Assembly (NCBI GenBank): GCA_913053915.1
Contig: CAJXGP010000001.1
Location: 1-35,029 of the forward strand
DNA length: 35,029 nt
Direction: 5' to 3'
DNA from: an uncultured Ignavibacteriales bacterium
GTDB lineage: Bacteria > Bacteroidota > Ignavibacteria > Ignavibacteriales > Ignavibacteriaceae
Positions 1 through 7,721 of the stretch are shown here, one piece after another (the stretch's first letter is position 1; every line of letters starts with the position of its first letter). The notes below the pieces were generated by a model that searched no databases, was not told the DNA's origin, and was given only the letters and a program-made list of their open reading frames with translations. A program made the position numbers and the translations under genes.

Positions 1-957
1 CTTTTTGGTGAAATCTCTTACTTGTGGCATTTGTGCAATATCAAAATTAAGATGCGGATTTTTCTTTTTCATTTCAGAAAGTTCACTTGCAAAACCAAAA
101 TAAATCGCCAAATCTCCAGCAATAAACATGTCACGAGACATTGGTAGTGAGCCATTCCATGAATAACTCGTTTTTGATGGATTTGAAAATTCTGTATAAA
201 ATCTTACGGCTGCATCAGTTGGTGGTGTATCAAAATTAAGTTGCTCAGAAAGAATCACTTTATATCCACTTTCGGCTAAAGTATCTTTTTTAATAATCGA
301 ATTGCCAGCTTGTAGAATAAGAAGAGATAAAAGATCTTTTGCATTCGATATATTTCTAAATGCTCCAAATGCCACTGCACTGCGTACTATATTAGTATCT
401 GCTCCACGAACAGTCAGTAGAGGAGAAATACTATAAAACTCATCCCAAAAAGACGGCGGTGAACTAATACCAGATGAAGAAAATATATCGCGATTCCAAT
501 ACATCACCATTGGGTCGATAATAAAAGGGAAACCTAATATACCATCTGTACTCAAATAAAGTTCTCCTTCTTCAATAAAGAGATCTTTGAAACCACGTTC
601 TGATATAGATTCATATGTAATAGCATATATCTTATCAGAATACCTTAGGATAAGATCTTGCGGTAAAAGAATGACGTCAGGACCAATACCACTTGCAAGA
701 GCCTCTACTAAATTTCTGTCAAAAGTTTTATTTTCTTTTTCGACATAGGTAATCTTAACAGGTGCATCGTTACCATAAATATCATTTATATTTTTTATAA
801 CAACTTGTTCTGGTAACGTGCCCCACACAGTCACCTCTCCTAAAGATCCTGCCTCACCTCCCCTACCTCCTTTAGCGGAAAATAAAATCACAGCAAATAT
901 AATAAAAAAACCAAACACGATAAGAAGTATTATTTGAAATGTATTTGTTTGTGTTGC
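1..957 (-). other. Foreign segment: Patescibacteria-like extracellular solute-binding protein (partial)
   Basis: The translated segment starts with a membrane anchor (TNTFQIILLIVFGFFIIFAV), then VTVWGTLPEQ, GIGPDVILLPQDLI, LGFPFIIDPMVMYWNRDIF and SWNGSLPMSRDMFIAGDLAI. These are hallmarks of family-1 sugar-type ABC substrate-binding lipoproteins as found in CPR/Patescibacteria. The segment holds about 23 CpG dinucleotides against about 4 in the next 2.8 kb, and uses CGT/CGC arginine codons that the rest of the window avoids. The C-terminal third is cut by the window edge. The break lies near 935-960, close to where such a gene would start, so the join adds a leaderless copy of it in frame. Chimeric assembly is likelier than a real fusion. 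Confidence 0.75.
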
Positions 958-3795
958 ACTTGGTATTCTTGATACTTCTTCTGATGTTCTTTCATATAAT
1001 CCTGTTCCAGTAAATGCACTTGTTGGTCTTATAGGTAAGTCTAATGTTTGAGATGTCGGATTTTTTGTTATTGATGGTGTTTTTCTTTTTATTAATCCTT
1101 CAAATGCACTTGCTAATTGTTTATTTGAATATAATTGTTTTAAATATTGTTCTGAATTTTTCTTTCCCCTTCCTCTAAATCCTTTTGTTTCTATTATTGA
1201 AGAATCTATTATTGTTATATCTGGTTTTCCTTCTTCAATAAATATTCTTGATTTAGATACTATTGGTTTCCTTCTTAATGGAATAGTTTGTCCTTGAATA
1301 TTTGTGTTTCTAAATTCTTTAAATTGTTTTGAGTTATAAATATCCATTCCATTTCCTTTTCCAATAAGTTTAGATATTTCTTTATTCCCTAAATCTTCTG
1401 ATATACTTAGACCTGTAAATTGTTTTGTTATCTTCCCTTGATTTTTTATATTTTGATATAAATTACCTTCATTGGTTACTAATGCTTTTTCTTCTACTCC
1501 TACATATTTAAATATTTCATTTCCTAATTTTGTATTTCCTACATTAAATATTTCCTCATTGATAAATCTTACTTCTGGTTTTTTATTTATTGATTTAATT
1601 CCTTGTGTTTCAATATTTAAATATTTAGTTTTTTCAACTCCTGTTATTTTAATTATTGGTTTTTTATTTTCAGTTGTTACAATTTTATATTTACCTTTAA
1701 ATCTTGATTGTTCTACCTTTGGTCTTTTTAATCTTAATATTTCTTTTGCTTGTACTTCATTAAATCCTTCTTTTTGTAATAATTTTAATGATTTTTCTCT
1801 TTCATATGGTTTAAACAAATATAAATCTCTTAATGGTGAATTTATTGTTGTCTTACTTCCAGATGTGCTTTTTTGTGATATAAATTCTATTTTACCTGTA
1901 TCAGTAATAATTTTTTCACCTTTATTATTTGTAGTTATTGTTCTTTGTATTGGTTTAGATGAAAAACCAAATGGTTCTATATCTTTAATTTGAGGATTTA
2001 ATTCATCTATCTTTATAACTAAATTTGTTCCTTTTGTTGTTTGCCAAGCACCTATTATTTTTTTTCCTACTTTTAATGTCTTTAATGTAGCTCCTCCAAC
2101 CATAAAAGTTGCTTCAAGTGGATATGTTTCTATATAATCAATACTTCCTTTTTTTATTCCTTCTTTATAAATTAATTCTCCTGCTTTTGCTGTTGATTCA
2201 CCATAAAATATATATTCCCCAATAACAGGAATAAAATATCTTGAATAAGTTGTTGCACCTCCAAAATTTTCAAATTGTGATAATGTTCCAATTTTTATAT
2301 TTTTTTCTGGTGTTGTTCCTTTTACTTCTTTAAAAATTATTGGTTTTCCTGTTAGTAAATCATATTGTATTGTTCCAAATTGTTGTTCATAATACTTTGT
2401 ATTTTTTTCTTTTATTTTTATTTGAAATAATCCTTTATCTGTTAATCCTTCTTTTTTTCCAATTTCTCTTGCTTTTAATTTTGCCCTTTCATAAATAGCA
2501 CTACTTATTAATCCTGTTCTTGTTTTTGTATCAAGATTAGATATTGGTGTAAAATATTTTCTTTTACCAAATCCAACTCCAACTTCTTGTGGTTGTATAT
2601 TATAAACTATGTTTCCTTTGTTATCTAATTGTGATGTTATTTTTCCACCAATTTTATTTATATTACTTAATCTTTTTTGTAATTCGGTATTATTTAATTT
2701 ATTTAAATCACTTGTTAATCTTTTAAATTCCTCTCCTTTATTCATAATACTTGATACTGATTCAGATAAAAAATTTCCCCTATAATTTGCTTGGTCTATA
2801 TTTACTTTCTCTTGATATGTTGGTATTCTTTCATATCCTGTTGCTTGTCCTGATGGTTCAGAAGCAGAAATGAATGAATTTAATTTTGGGACATAGATTT
2901 CATTCCTCAAATCTTTTTGTAAAGTATTCTTATAAAGATTACTAACATTACTAATAAAATTGTTAGACTTATTATTATTGAATTTATAATTATCCATGCC
3001 GTTAGATGTGCTAATTGAATTATTATATAATAAATTATTTCTTCTATCATTTAAATTTTTTTTTATTTGTAAAACTGCATTTCCTGTAATGCCCCTGAGT
3101 CCTACTGATTTATTTATTGTTATGCTTGAATTTGGAATTGACTTTGATGAAACTAAATCAAATACTTTCAAATTTCTATCATTCCTATTTTTTCTTATTT
3201 CTGCATTTACAATTCCAGAAGTATCTATATTTCCTTGTTTAGGTAATGTATAAATAAACACACCTTTATTTATAGATACTATATTTTTATTATCATTTAT
3301 CACTGATTGCAATTTATCAATCTTATTAAGATACCTTTCTTTTGCTTGTTGTCCTTCAGCCCATAGTTCTTTTAGATATTTATATTCAGGTGTTCCCTTT
3401 GCAGCAGAAGGACTCACCGTTCCATTATAGTATAAATCTATTGCACTTTGCATTGCTCTTTTTTCATTAAGTATATTTGCTTGTTGTTGTTGAACTGATT
3501 TAATTTTCTGTTCATAAGCAGAAATATCTTCTCCAGATTGATTTAATTTTGCAGAAAAGGATTTTAATTGAAGTTCTCTTTGTCCTATATCTTTTTTTAC
3601 CTTTTCAATTTGTTGTCTTTGTAATCTATTTGATAATGAATTTTTAATACTTCTTAATTCTCTTTGTGTATTTTGTGGGAGTGCTTGTCTTGTTTTATTT
3701 AATCTTTGTTCAACTTCAACAATCTTTTTCCTTCTATCTTCAATTTGTTGTCTTGATTTGATTACACTTTGTTGTGCTTCTGCTACACTTACCAT
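1..3795 (-). CDS. Giant coiled-coil structural-type protein, 3' part replaced by foreign sequence
   Basis: One frame stays open from the ATG at 3795 to the window edge (1265 codons, no stop). Residues 1 to about 170 are Gln/Lys/Glu-rich heptad-like coiled coil (MVSVAEAQQSVIKSRQQIED). Residues about 450-640 are globular with weakly hydrophobic stretches, and residues about 850-945 are Ser/Thr/Pro-rich. I recall similar long proteins in DPANN plasmids and viruses but cannot assign a function; a scaffold or vesicle/virion protein is inference. From about residue 946 the frame becomes a bacterial solute-binding protein with different base composition, so the natural C-terminus is probably not here (compare 34416-35029). 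The start overlaps the previous stop (ATGGTAA), with GGAGA upstream. Confidence 0.75.
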   Translation of the reverse strand, partial: MVSVAEAQQSVIKSRQQIEDRRKKIVEVEQRLNKTRQALPQNTQRELRSIKNSLSNRLQRQQIEKVKKDIGQRELQLKSFSAKLNQSGEDISAYEQKIKSVQQQQANILNEKRAMQSAIDLYYNGTVSPSAAKGTPEYKYLKELWAEGQQAKERYLNKIDKLQSVINDNKNIVSINKGVFIYTLPKQGNIDTSGIVNAEIRKNRNDRNLKVFDLVSSKSIPNSSITINKSVGLRGITGNAVLQIKKNLNDRRNNLLYNNSISTSNGMDNYKFNNNKSNNFISNVSNLYKNTLQKDLRNEIYVPKLNSFISASEPSGQATGYERIPTYQEKVNIDQANYRGNFLSESVSSIMNKGEEFKRLTSDLNKLNNTELQKRLSNINKIGGKITSQLDNKGNIVYNIQPQEVGVGFGKRKYFTPISNLDTKTRTGLISSAIYERAKLKAREIGKKEGLTDKGLFQIKIKEKNTKYYEQQFGTIQYDLLTGKPIIFKEVKGTTPEKNIKIGTLSQFENFGGATTYSRYFIPVIGEYIFYGESTAKAGELIYKEGIKKGSIDYIETYPLEATFMVGGATLKTLKVGKKIIGAWQTTKGTNLVIKIDELNPQIKDIEPFGFSSKPIQRTITTNNKGEKIITDTGKIEFISQKSTSGSKTTINSPLRDLYLFKPYEREKSLKLLQKEGFNEVQAKEILRLKRPKVEQSRFKGKYKIVTTENKKPIIKITGVEKTKYLNIETQGIKSINKKPEVRFINEEIFNVGNTKLGNEIFKYVGVEEKALVTNEGNLYQNIKNQGKITKQFTGLSISEDLGNKEISKLIGKGNGMDIYNSKQFKEFRNTNIQGQTIPLRRKPIVSKSRIFIEEGKPDITIIDSSIIETKGFRGRGKKNSEQYLKQLYSNKQLASAFEGLIKRKTPSITKNPTSQTLDLPIRPTSAFTGTGLYERTSEEVSRIPSATQTNTFQIILLIVFGFFIIFAVILFSAKGGRGGEAGSLGEVTVWGTLPEQVVIKNINDIYGNDAPVKITYVEKENKTFDRNLVEALASGIGPDVILLPQDLILRYSDKIYAITYESISERGFKDLFIEEGELYLSTDGILGFPFIIDPMVMYWNRDIFSSSGISSPPSFWDEFYSISPLLTVRGADTNIVRSAVAFGAFRNISNAKDLLSLLILQAGNSIIKKDTLAESGYKVILSEQLNFDTPPTDAAVRFYTEFSNPSKTSYSWNGSLPMSRDMFIAGDLAIYFGFASELSEMKKKNPHLNFDIAQMPQVRDFTKK

Positions 3796-3932
3796 TTTTT
3801 AAAAATCTCCATATCAAGGTATTTATTTTTATCAATCTTTTTTAACATCTTTTTAGTTAGTTTTTTTCTTGGTAAAGAAAAGTTTAATTGATTGTTTGCT
3901 TTATTTTTAATTACAATGACTTTCAGTTTCAT
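3789..3932 (-). CDS. Small basic protein, 47 aa
   Basis: Begins MKLKVIVIKNKANNQLNFSL and ends LDMEIFKKW. It is lysine-rich, with a short beta-like start followed by LPRKKLTKKMLKKI. It is the first gene behind the C-run promoter at 3956-3971 and starts 23 nt after the TATA box, so it is probably translated leaderless. Its last codon and stop overlap the ATG of the giant gene (ATGGTAA), implying translational coupling. Function unknown. A small partner or assembly protein for the giant product is only a guess from position. Confidence 0.65.
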   Translation of the reverse strand: MKLKVIVIKNKANNQLNFSLPRKKLTKKMLKKIDKNKYLDMEIFKKW

Positions 3933-3955
3933 ATATTTATTACATGTAGAAGTAG

Positions 3956-3974
3956 TTTAAAAATAGGGGGGTTG
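3956..3974 (-). promoter_or_regulatory. C-run/TATA promoter P1
   Basis: On the minus strand: CAACCCCCCTATTTTTAAA. The TATA box (3956-3963) ends 23 nt before the ATG at 3932, the spacing of an archaeal leaderless promoter. The six-C run sits where a BRE is expected. It is one of six C-run copies in the window and would drive 3789-3932 and the giant gene. Confidence 0.75.
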
Positions 3975-3976
3975 AA

Positions 3977-4234
3977 TTATCTATATTCCAATCCATACTT
4001 TAATCTTAATAATTCAAGTATTTTCCTATAATTTTTTGGGGAGTTCCATATAAATTTATCTATTCTCATATATGTTGATTCATCTCTTACAACTAACTCA
4101 AAGGTAAATCCTAATGATTTTCTATTTTTCCAATTAACCTTTAATCTTTTATTTCCATTTGAATAATTTTTCTTATACTTATTTATTTTTTTTGGATAAC
4201 TTAATAGTTCATATTCCTTTTCTTCTATTGCCAT
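3977..4234 (-). CDS. Conserved-looking hypothetical protein, 85 aa
   Basis: MAIEEKEYELLSYPKKINKY... continues with SLGFTFELVVRDESTYMRIDKFIW and a C-terminal helix KILELLRLKYGLEYR. Soluble, basic, mixed alpha/beta, no membrane segment. Its ATG overlaps the upstream stop (TAATG) with GGAGG just ahead, so it is coupled to the tail-anchored protein 4234-4746. It is the last gene before promoter P1. I do not recognise a family. Confidence 0.7.
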   Translation of the reverse strand: MAIEEKEYELLSYPKKINKYKKNYSNGNKRLKVNWKNRKSLGFTFELVVRDESTYMRIDKFIWNSPKNYRKILELLRLKYGLEYR

Positions 4235-4746
4235 TATCCTCCAATTAGACTTGGGAAAAATGCTTTAATTAAAAAATAACCTCCTCCAACTAAAAGTGCT
4301 ATGTATAACCAACTAATCCCCCCTCCTTTTTTCTTATCTTTTATTATATCCTTTTTCATTTTTAGTTTAATCATATCCTGCCCATAGACCTCATTGATAT
4401 GTCCTTCCTTTGCTAAGATATTTGTTGGATTTAATTTATCATACCTTTGCCAAAGTATAGGATACTTTCCTTCCCAGAAAAATAATTCATTTCCATTTGT
4501 AACATGGTAATTATTATCTTTTGTCTGATATGTTCCCCCATCTAATTTTACTTTCTCTCCACTAATTGTTCTATTTTCATTTATAAATAAAACTCCTGCA
4601 TATCCCTTTTTCATTTTCTTCCCTTTCACTCTTGCTTTTCTTGGTAATCTTAATTTCTTTATTTTGTTTTTACCATTTTTGAGTGTTGAATATATTTCAT
4701 CAATCTTTTCATTCAATGTTGGTTCTTGTGTTTTTATTTCTTCCAT
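4234..4746 (-). CDS. Tail-anchored protein with soluble N-terminal domain, 170 aa
   Basis: Residues 1-40 are charged and helical. Residues 55-130 form a beta-rich domain (GYAGVLFINENRTISGEK, YHVTNGNELFFWEGKYPILW). Residues about 146-164 are a single membrane helix (WLYIALLVGGGYFLIKAFF) with a short tail SLIGG. The basic stretch before the helix suggests the N-terminal domain stays in the cytoplasm. It lies in a coupled operon (6246 to 3977). I recall similar proteins from DPANN mobile elements, without a known role; an envelope-linked structural or secretion role is inferred from the neighbours. Confidence 0.75.
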   Translation of the reverse strand: MEEIKTQEPTLNEKIDEIYSTLKNGKNKIKKLRLPRKARVKGKKMKKGYAGVLFINENRTISGEKVKLDGGTYQTKDNNYHVTNGNELFFWEGKYPILWQRYDKLNPTNILAKEGHINEVYGQDMIKLKMKKDIIKDKKKGGGISWLYIALLVGGGYFLIKAFFPSLIGG

Positions 4747-5153
4747 TATTCTTCTTCCTCCTTACTTCCAAAAAATCCTGTTCTTTTTTTCTTTTTTGGT
4801 TTATCTAAAAATTCTTTCTTTGTTGTTATTCTTGATTTAATTAAGAATCCTTCTTTACTTAGTGATGTTGATAATATATTTTCTGCTTGTTGTCTAAAAT
4901 CAATAGCAAAACTTTTCATTGATGGAATTAAATCACAATCATTAGCAAGTTCAAATAATGTTCTTACAGGAAGTTGTGGTATTCCAAGTTCTTCTTCTGT
5001 AAGATTTCCTACTTTTGTTGTTGTATCAGTTCTTACTATCTCAAGGAAAAAATTATCAATACCTTTTTCTTCTATTCCTGCCTTTCTTAAAAATTCTTCT
5101 AATTCTCCCCTTTGAGCCATTTGCCCTATTTGATTTGCTTCTTGGTTATCCAT
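4746..5153 (-). CDS. Hypothetical soluble protein with acidic tail, 135 aa
   Basis: MDNQEANQIGQMAQRGELEE leads into helical segments, TEEELGIPQLPVRTLFELAN, and SFAIDFRQQAENILSTSLSK. It ends with a lysine patch (DKPKKKKRTGFFG) and SKEEEE. No membrane segment or cysteine. Start at 5153 is preceded by the coding end of 5146-5289, and its stop shares a base with the next start at 4746. Operon position next to tail-anchored and membrane proteins suggests a shared complex, but function is unknown. Confidence 0.7.
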   Translation of the reverse strand: MDNQEANQIGQMAQRGELEEFLRKAGIEEKGIDNFFLEIVRTDTTTKVGNLTEEELGIPQLPVRTLFELANDCDLIPSMKSFAIDFRQQAENILSTSLSKEGFLIKSRITTKKEFLDKPKKKKRTGFFGSKEEEE

Positions 5154-5289
5154 TGTTTTTCATTTTTAAAATCATTTCTCTTATTTCAATAATTACATCA
5201 TTTATTGATTTGTGTGTTACTTTTGAGTAAGCCCATATTCCAAAACCAACTATTACTGCAAGTTGAATAATCATATCTATAAATGTCAT
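5146..5289 (-). CDS. Small single-helix membrane protein, 47 aa
   Basis: MTFIDMIIQLAVIVGFGIWA forms an N-terminal membrane helix, followed by a charged amphipathic helix ending EMILKMKNNG. The last codons (AATGGATAA) contain the ATG of the next gene, an 8-nt overlap. Only 3 nt separate it from the upstream stop at 5293. Holin-like dimensions are a coincidence I cannot test; role unknown. Confidence 0.65.
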   Translation of the reverse strand: MTFIDMIIQLAVIVGFGIWAYSKVTHKSINDVIIEIREMILKMKNNG

Positions 5290-5292
5290 TTT

Positions 5293-5631
5293 TCATATTA
5301 TTTTTTCTGCACGAAATCCATTTCTTTGTTTGAATAGTGGATTATATCCCATTTGTTTCATTTCTTCAATTAGCCAATTTGTTTTTTCTGTTTCTGTCTT
5401 AAAACTTTTTATTTTATTAACAAATCTTTTAATTGCTTTTTGTTTCCATTCTTCATCATCTTTTAAATCTGGGTGTTCTTTAATTACCCCTTGCTTGTTT
5501 AAGTTTAATCCTTCAATAGGAGATACGGTATTTGTTTGAGGGTCTATAAATAAAACAGTATCTCCTATTACCCTTATCATCATTCTATCACTTCCTTTTT
5601 GGAATGTTGATTGAATCGTCATCTTATGCAA
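5293..5631 (-). CDS. Hypothetical protein, 112 aa
   Basis: The N-terminal half is beta-like (MIRVIGDTVLFIDPQTNTVSP); residues about 60-95 are helical (EEWKQKAIKRFVNKIKSFKT, NWLIEEMKQMGYNPLF), ending FRAEKII. Its start overlaps the upstream stop by 8 nt. Alternative start codons MTIQ (codon 4) and MMIRV (codon 17) cannot be excluded. No recognised family; it belongs to the coupled 6246-3977 operon. Confidence 0.65.
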   Translation of the reverse strand: MHKMTIQSTFQKGSDRMMIRVIGDTVLFIDPQTNTVSPIEGLNLNKQGVIKEHPDLKDDEEWKQKAIKRFVNKIKSFKTETEKTNWLIEEMKQMGYNPLFKQRNGFRAEKII

Positions 5632-5806
5632 TCTTTTTTATTCTTTCTGTTATTTCCCTTGAATTTTTCAGAATTTCAGTAAGTGCTTCATCTCTTGTTA
5701 TAATATCATATTCTTTTTCATCATTTCCCTGAGCAACTCTTGTTTGAACTTGTGGTAATTCTGAAACAACAATGAAATCTTTTTCTTCTTTTTTATCTTC
5801 TACCAT
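5624..5806 (-). CDS. Small acidic protein, 60 aa
   Basis: MVEDKKEEKDFIVVSELPQV, then EYDIITRDEALTEILKNSRE. Compact soluble protein with a beta strand (FIVVSELP) and a C-terminal helix. GGAGGT precedes the ATG. Starts inside the end of 5793-6125 (14-nt overlap) and its own end overlaps the next gene. The size and D-E-A-L-T-E-I-L segment resemble small proteins recalled from other DPANN elements; function unknown. Confidence 0.65.
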   Translation of the reverse strand: MVEDKKEEKDFIVVSELPQVQTRVAQGNDEKEYDIITRDEALTEILKNSREITERIKKIA

Positions 5807-6125
5807 TTTTTACCTCCTTTTTTATATTTAATAATATTCTCTTTTTCTTATTTATGAATAATAAATATAATATTGATTCAAAAAAATAGGCTAATATAAA
5901 AATCCAATAAAGATTTATTACTATTACAACTATAACTTTTAAACTATGTAATATATTTACATTAAAGGCATACTTCACAGCTAATCCAAATATTGCTAAT
6001 CCAAATATAATTTGTAGTGGAAAAATTAACCAACTTAAACCAAATCCTTGTGGTTCAATTAATTTATCATATGCTACCTTTTCTTGTAGGCTTAATTTAT
6101 TATATTTTTTTTCTATTTCATTCAT
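5793..6125 (-). CDS. Two-helix membrane protein, 110 aa
   Basis: A soluble N-terminal helix (residues 1-25, KKYNKLSLQEKVAYDKLIEP) is followed by two long hydrophobic segments at about 30-52 and 61-92, then a lysine-rich tail (KKEVKNGRR). The last codons contain GGAGGT, the ribosome site for 5624-5806. The start overlaps the stop of 6118-6246 (GATGAATGA). A two-pass protein with both ends cytoplasmic is likely. Family not recognised. Confidence 0.7.
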   Translation of the reverse strand: MNEIEKKYNKLSLQEKVAYDKLIEPQGFGLSWLIFPLQIIFGLAIFGLAVKYAFNVNILHSLKVIVVIVINLYWIFILAYFFESILYLLFINKKKRILLNIKKEVKNGRR

Positions 6126-6246
6126 CTTTATTTTCCTCTCTATGTTTTAATGTGTGCATTAAAAATTTATAATTTAAATCTTTTTGTGATAGTCCATAAA
6201 TTGTTTCTTTACATATTTTACATCTTTTTTTCTTTGGTTCTTCCAT
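6118..6246 (-). CDS. Small C2H2 zinc-finger-like protein, 42 aa
   Basis: MEEPKKKRCKICKETIYGLS ... LMHTLKHREENKDE. Cys9-x2-Cys12 and a C-terminal His-x3-His can bind one zinc in a long-loop C2H2 arrangement. It is the first gene after promoter P2, with 24 nt between the TATA box and ATG, so it is probably leaderless. Its stop overlaps the next start by 8 nt. As first gene of the operon it could be an autoregulator, but it may equally be a structural zinc protein. Confidence 0.65.
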   Translation of the reverse strand: MEEPKKKRCKICKETIYGLSQKDLNYKFLMHTLKHREENKDE

Positions 6247-6270
6247 AATATCTTATCATATCATATTAGG

Positions 6271-6287
6271 TTTATAAATAGGGGGGG
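6271..6287 (-). promoter_or_regulatory. C-run/TATA promoter P2
   Basis: Minus strand CCCCCCCTATTTATAAA; TATA box 6271-6278, 24 nt before the ATG at 6246. Same architecture as P1 but with seven C. It lies directly behind the stop of 6288-6941 and would start the 6246-3977 operon. Confidence 0.75.
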
Positions 6288-6941
6288 TTAAAAATATGTT
6301 ATCTTATATATTGCCTCAAATCCAATTCCCAATCCTATTGCTATTGTAATATAAGCAATTCCCTGTGTTAAATTATTTTTATATAAATCAATTCCATTAA
6401 AAGAGATAAATATTCCTAAAATTAATAATCCAAAACACCCAATTAATCCAACCCATTCATTTCTTATTTTTAATCCATAAAAAGTTAATCCAAAGAATAA
6501 TAAAAATGCGATAACAAAGAATCCAATATTACCACCTCTAATTTCAAACACATAATTCCATATTGTGTTTGTTCCATTTATATCACCAACCCCCATTATT
6601 TTATATGTTCCAATTTGAATTGTATGTTTTCCACTTAATGAATAATTAAATAATACCCCACTCTTATTCATATTAACATTTGAAATTAGTATCTGTCCAT
6701 CTGGTGAAATTATTGATGTAATATTTATTGATGAACAATTTGCACAGGTTTGAAATAAATTAATTTGTTTTCCCTGAATATATGCCCCATAATTTACACT
6801 ATCATATCCAAAACCTGCTGAAATAAAATTTAAATTAAAAAATAAAAGAAATAGAAGAAATGAAATAAAGAAAACAGATTTGTTATTAATAACTCCTTTA
6901 TTTTCTTTATTTCTTTTCATTATTTTTGTCTCCTCATGCAA
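6288..6941 (-). CDS. Secreted/membrane protein: signal peptide, ectodomain, three C-terminal helices
   Basis: 217 aa. Charged N-terminus, then a signal-type hydrophobic segment (FFISFLLFLLFFNLNFISA, ending near residue 42). Residues 43-135 are an external domain with a CANC pair and several N-x-S/T sequons (CSSINITSI, NVNMNKSG, GDINGTN). Three membrane helices follow at about 135-155, 163-184 and 193-213. The start at 6941 (ATGA) overlaps the upstream stop; MKRNKENKG at codon 8 is an alternative. Coupled to the two-helix protein 6934-7152, so the two probably sit in one envelope complex. Spike or fusion roles are possible but unproven. Confidence 0.75.
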   Translation of the reverse strand: MHEETKIMKRNKENKGVINNKSVFFISFLLFLLFFNLNFISAGFGYDSVNYGAYIQGKQINLFQTCANCSSINITSIISPDGQILISNVNMNKSGVLFNYSLSGKHTIQIGTYKIMGVGDINGTNTIWNYVFEIRGGNIGFFVIAFLLFFGLTFYGLKIRNEWVGLIGCFGLLILGIFISFNGIDLYKNNLTQGIAYITIAIGLGIGFEAIYKITYF

Positions 6942-7152
6942 GACCTGCCTGTCTGAAACTTACTGAAACTAATGTAATTGCCACTGCTAAAAGTGAAATT
7001 ACATAGAATGTAGTAATAAGACCTAACAAAGTATTGTCTGTTGAACTAAAATTGGAGTTTGATTGTGCAGCTGCAACTTGGTTAGCTATGGTTGGAGCTA
7101 AGTTTATACCAATTACAATAACAATAAATCCCCAAAGAATATTTTGTAACAT
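6934..7152 (-). CDS. Two-helix small membrane protein, candidate envelope matrix protein, 72 aa
   Basis: MLQNILWGFIVIVIGINLAP, a polar loop (QVAAAQSNSNFSSTDNTLL), then a second helix (LITTFYVISLLAVAITLVSV) and SFRQAGLA. I recall abundant archaeal proteins of this two-helix, T-D-x-T/L-L-G-L layout in virus and vesicle contexts, which suggests a major membrane protein of the particle; that link is inference. Translation probably depends on the upstream leader element, since the nearest GGAGG is 22 nt from the ATG. Confidence 0.75.
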   Translation of the reverse strand: MLQNILWGFIVIVIGINLAPTIANQVAAAQSNSNFSSTDNTLLGLITTFYVISLLAVAITLVSVSFRQAGLA

Positions 7153-7171
7153 TTGTTTTTATTAATTTTTT

Positions 7172-7201
7172 CTACCCTCCTGAACAATATGCTTTAAGCA
7201 T
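7172..7201 (-). CDS. Leader peptide MLKAYCSGG
   Basis: A 9-codon ORF starts 21 nt after the TATA box of promoter P3 and ends with CAGGAGGGTAG, so the ribosome site lies in its last codons. The same CAGGAGGGTAGAAAAAA block recurs at 28285-28301, also as the end of a mini-ORF (MFICSGG), 20-22 nt before the ATG of a membrane protein. May be a translated leader or just a conserved untranslated element. Confidence 0.45.
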   Translation of the reverse strand: MLKAYCSGG

Positions 7202-7222
7202 ATTTCATTTAATTCTTTTTAC

Positions 7223-7243
7223 TTTATAAATAGGGGGGTTGAT
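7223..7243 (-). promoter_or_regulatory. C-run/TATA promoter P3 (leftward)
   Basis: Minus strand ATCAACCCCCCTATTTATAAA. TATA box 7223-7230 is 21 nt before the leader-peptide ATG at 7201. It lies in the left arm of the 28-bp inverted repeat and is identical over 31 bp (7213-7243) to the promoter at 29280-29310. Confidence 0.75.
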
Positions 7244-7255
7244 AAAATCAAGGCA
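7228..7255 (+). repeat. 28-bp inverted repeat, left arm
   Basis: Starts AAATAGGGGGGTTGATAAAA and ends in the iteron CAAGGCA. The perfect reverse complement is at 10739-10766. Each arm carries one outward-facing C-run promoter and one iteron, so the pair brackets the plus-strand core region. Confidence 0.9.
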
Positions 7256-7257
7256 CA

Positions 7258-7272
7258 CCCCCTCTTTTTAAA
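7258..7272 (+). promoter_or_regulatory. C-run/TATA promoter P4 (rightward)
   Basis: CCCCCTCTTTTTAAA: five C, then a TATA box at 7265-7272 that ends 23 nt before the ATG at 7296. Leaderless promoter for the 7296-8649 gene pair, divergent from P3. Confidence 0.7.
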
Positions 7273-7295
7273 CTATAAAATACTAATTAATTTAA

Positions 7296-7721
7296 ATGGA
7301 AGAAAAAAAGATAAGTAAATTTAGTTCTGGATTAAATATCATAACAAGACTTGATTTTTTATGGAAAAATTGTCAAGAATTAAAGAGGAGAGGAAACTAT
7401 ATGGGTTGGAATGATGAGCTTGATACTATATGGCTTGAATTAGCAAGAGATTTAGAAATAGATAAATTTAATGATTCAAAAAAACAAGATGGAAGTAAAA
7501 TTTATGGTGTAAAAAGTGAATTTAATAAATTTGATATTAAATTAATTGAACAATTACCTTTTAATGATTCTTTTATTGGTTTTAAAAGTCCTGAAAAAAA
7601 TATTATGATTAAAAGAAATAAACAATATAAAATTTTAATGGATAAACAACTTTTTTTAGCAAGACTTGAAAATTCACTTAATAAAGGAACAAGTTGGGAA
7701 GAGGAAGATGATGATTTCTAA
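7296..7721 (+). CDS. Hypothetical protein upstream of the ATPase, 141 aa
   Basis: MEEKKISKFSSGLNIITRLD ... NYMGWNDELDTIWLELARDL ... GTSWEEEDDDF. Soluble, helical N-terminal half, highly acidic C-terminus. First gene of the core operon, leaderless behind P4, and its last 14 nt overlap the ATPase start, so the two are probably made in fixed ratio and may interact. I recall similar proteins paired with such ATPases in DPANN elements; no function is known to me. Confidence 0.75.
   Translation: MEEKKISKFSSGLNIITRLDFLWKNCQELKRRGNYMGWNDELDTIWLELARDLEIDKFNDSKKQDGSKIYGVKSEFNKFDIKLIEQLPFNDSFIGFKSPEKNIMIKRNKQYKILMDKQLFLARLENSLNKGTSWEEEDDDF

Noticed and set aside
1472..3253. Plus-strand ORFs (173 aa at 1472-1993, 85 aa at 2996-3253)
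   Set aside because: They are antisense to the giant minus-strand gene and rich in Phe/Leu/Ser as expected from reading an A-rich coding strand backwards; no ribosome site or promoter.
4726..5539. Plus-strand ORFs at 4726-5115, 5015-5230 and 5330-5539
   Set aside because: Antisense shadows of the coupled minus-strand operon, which has overlaps, ribosome sites and sensible protein composition.
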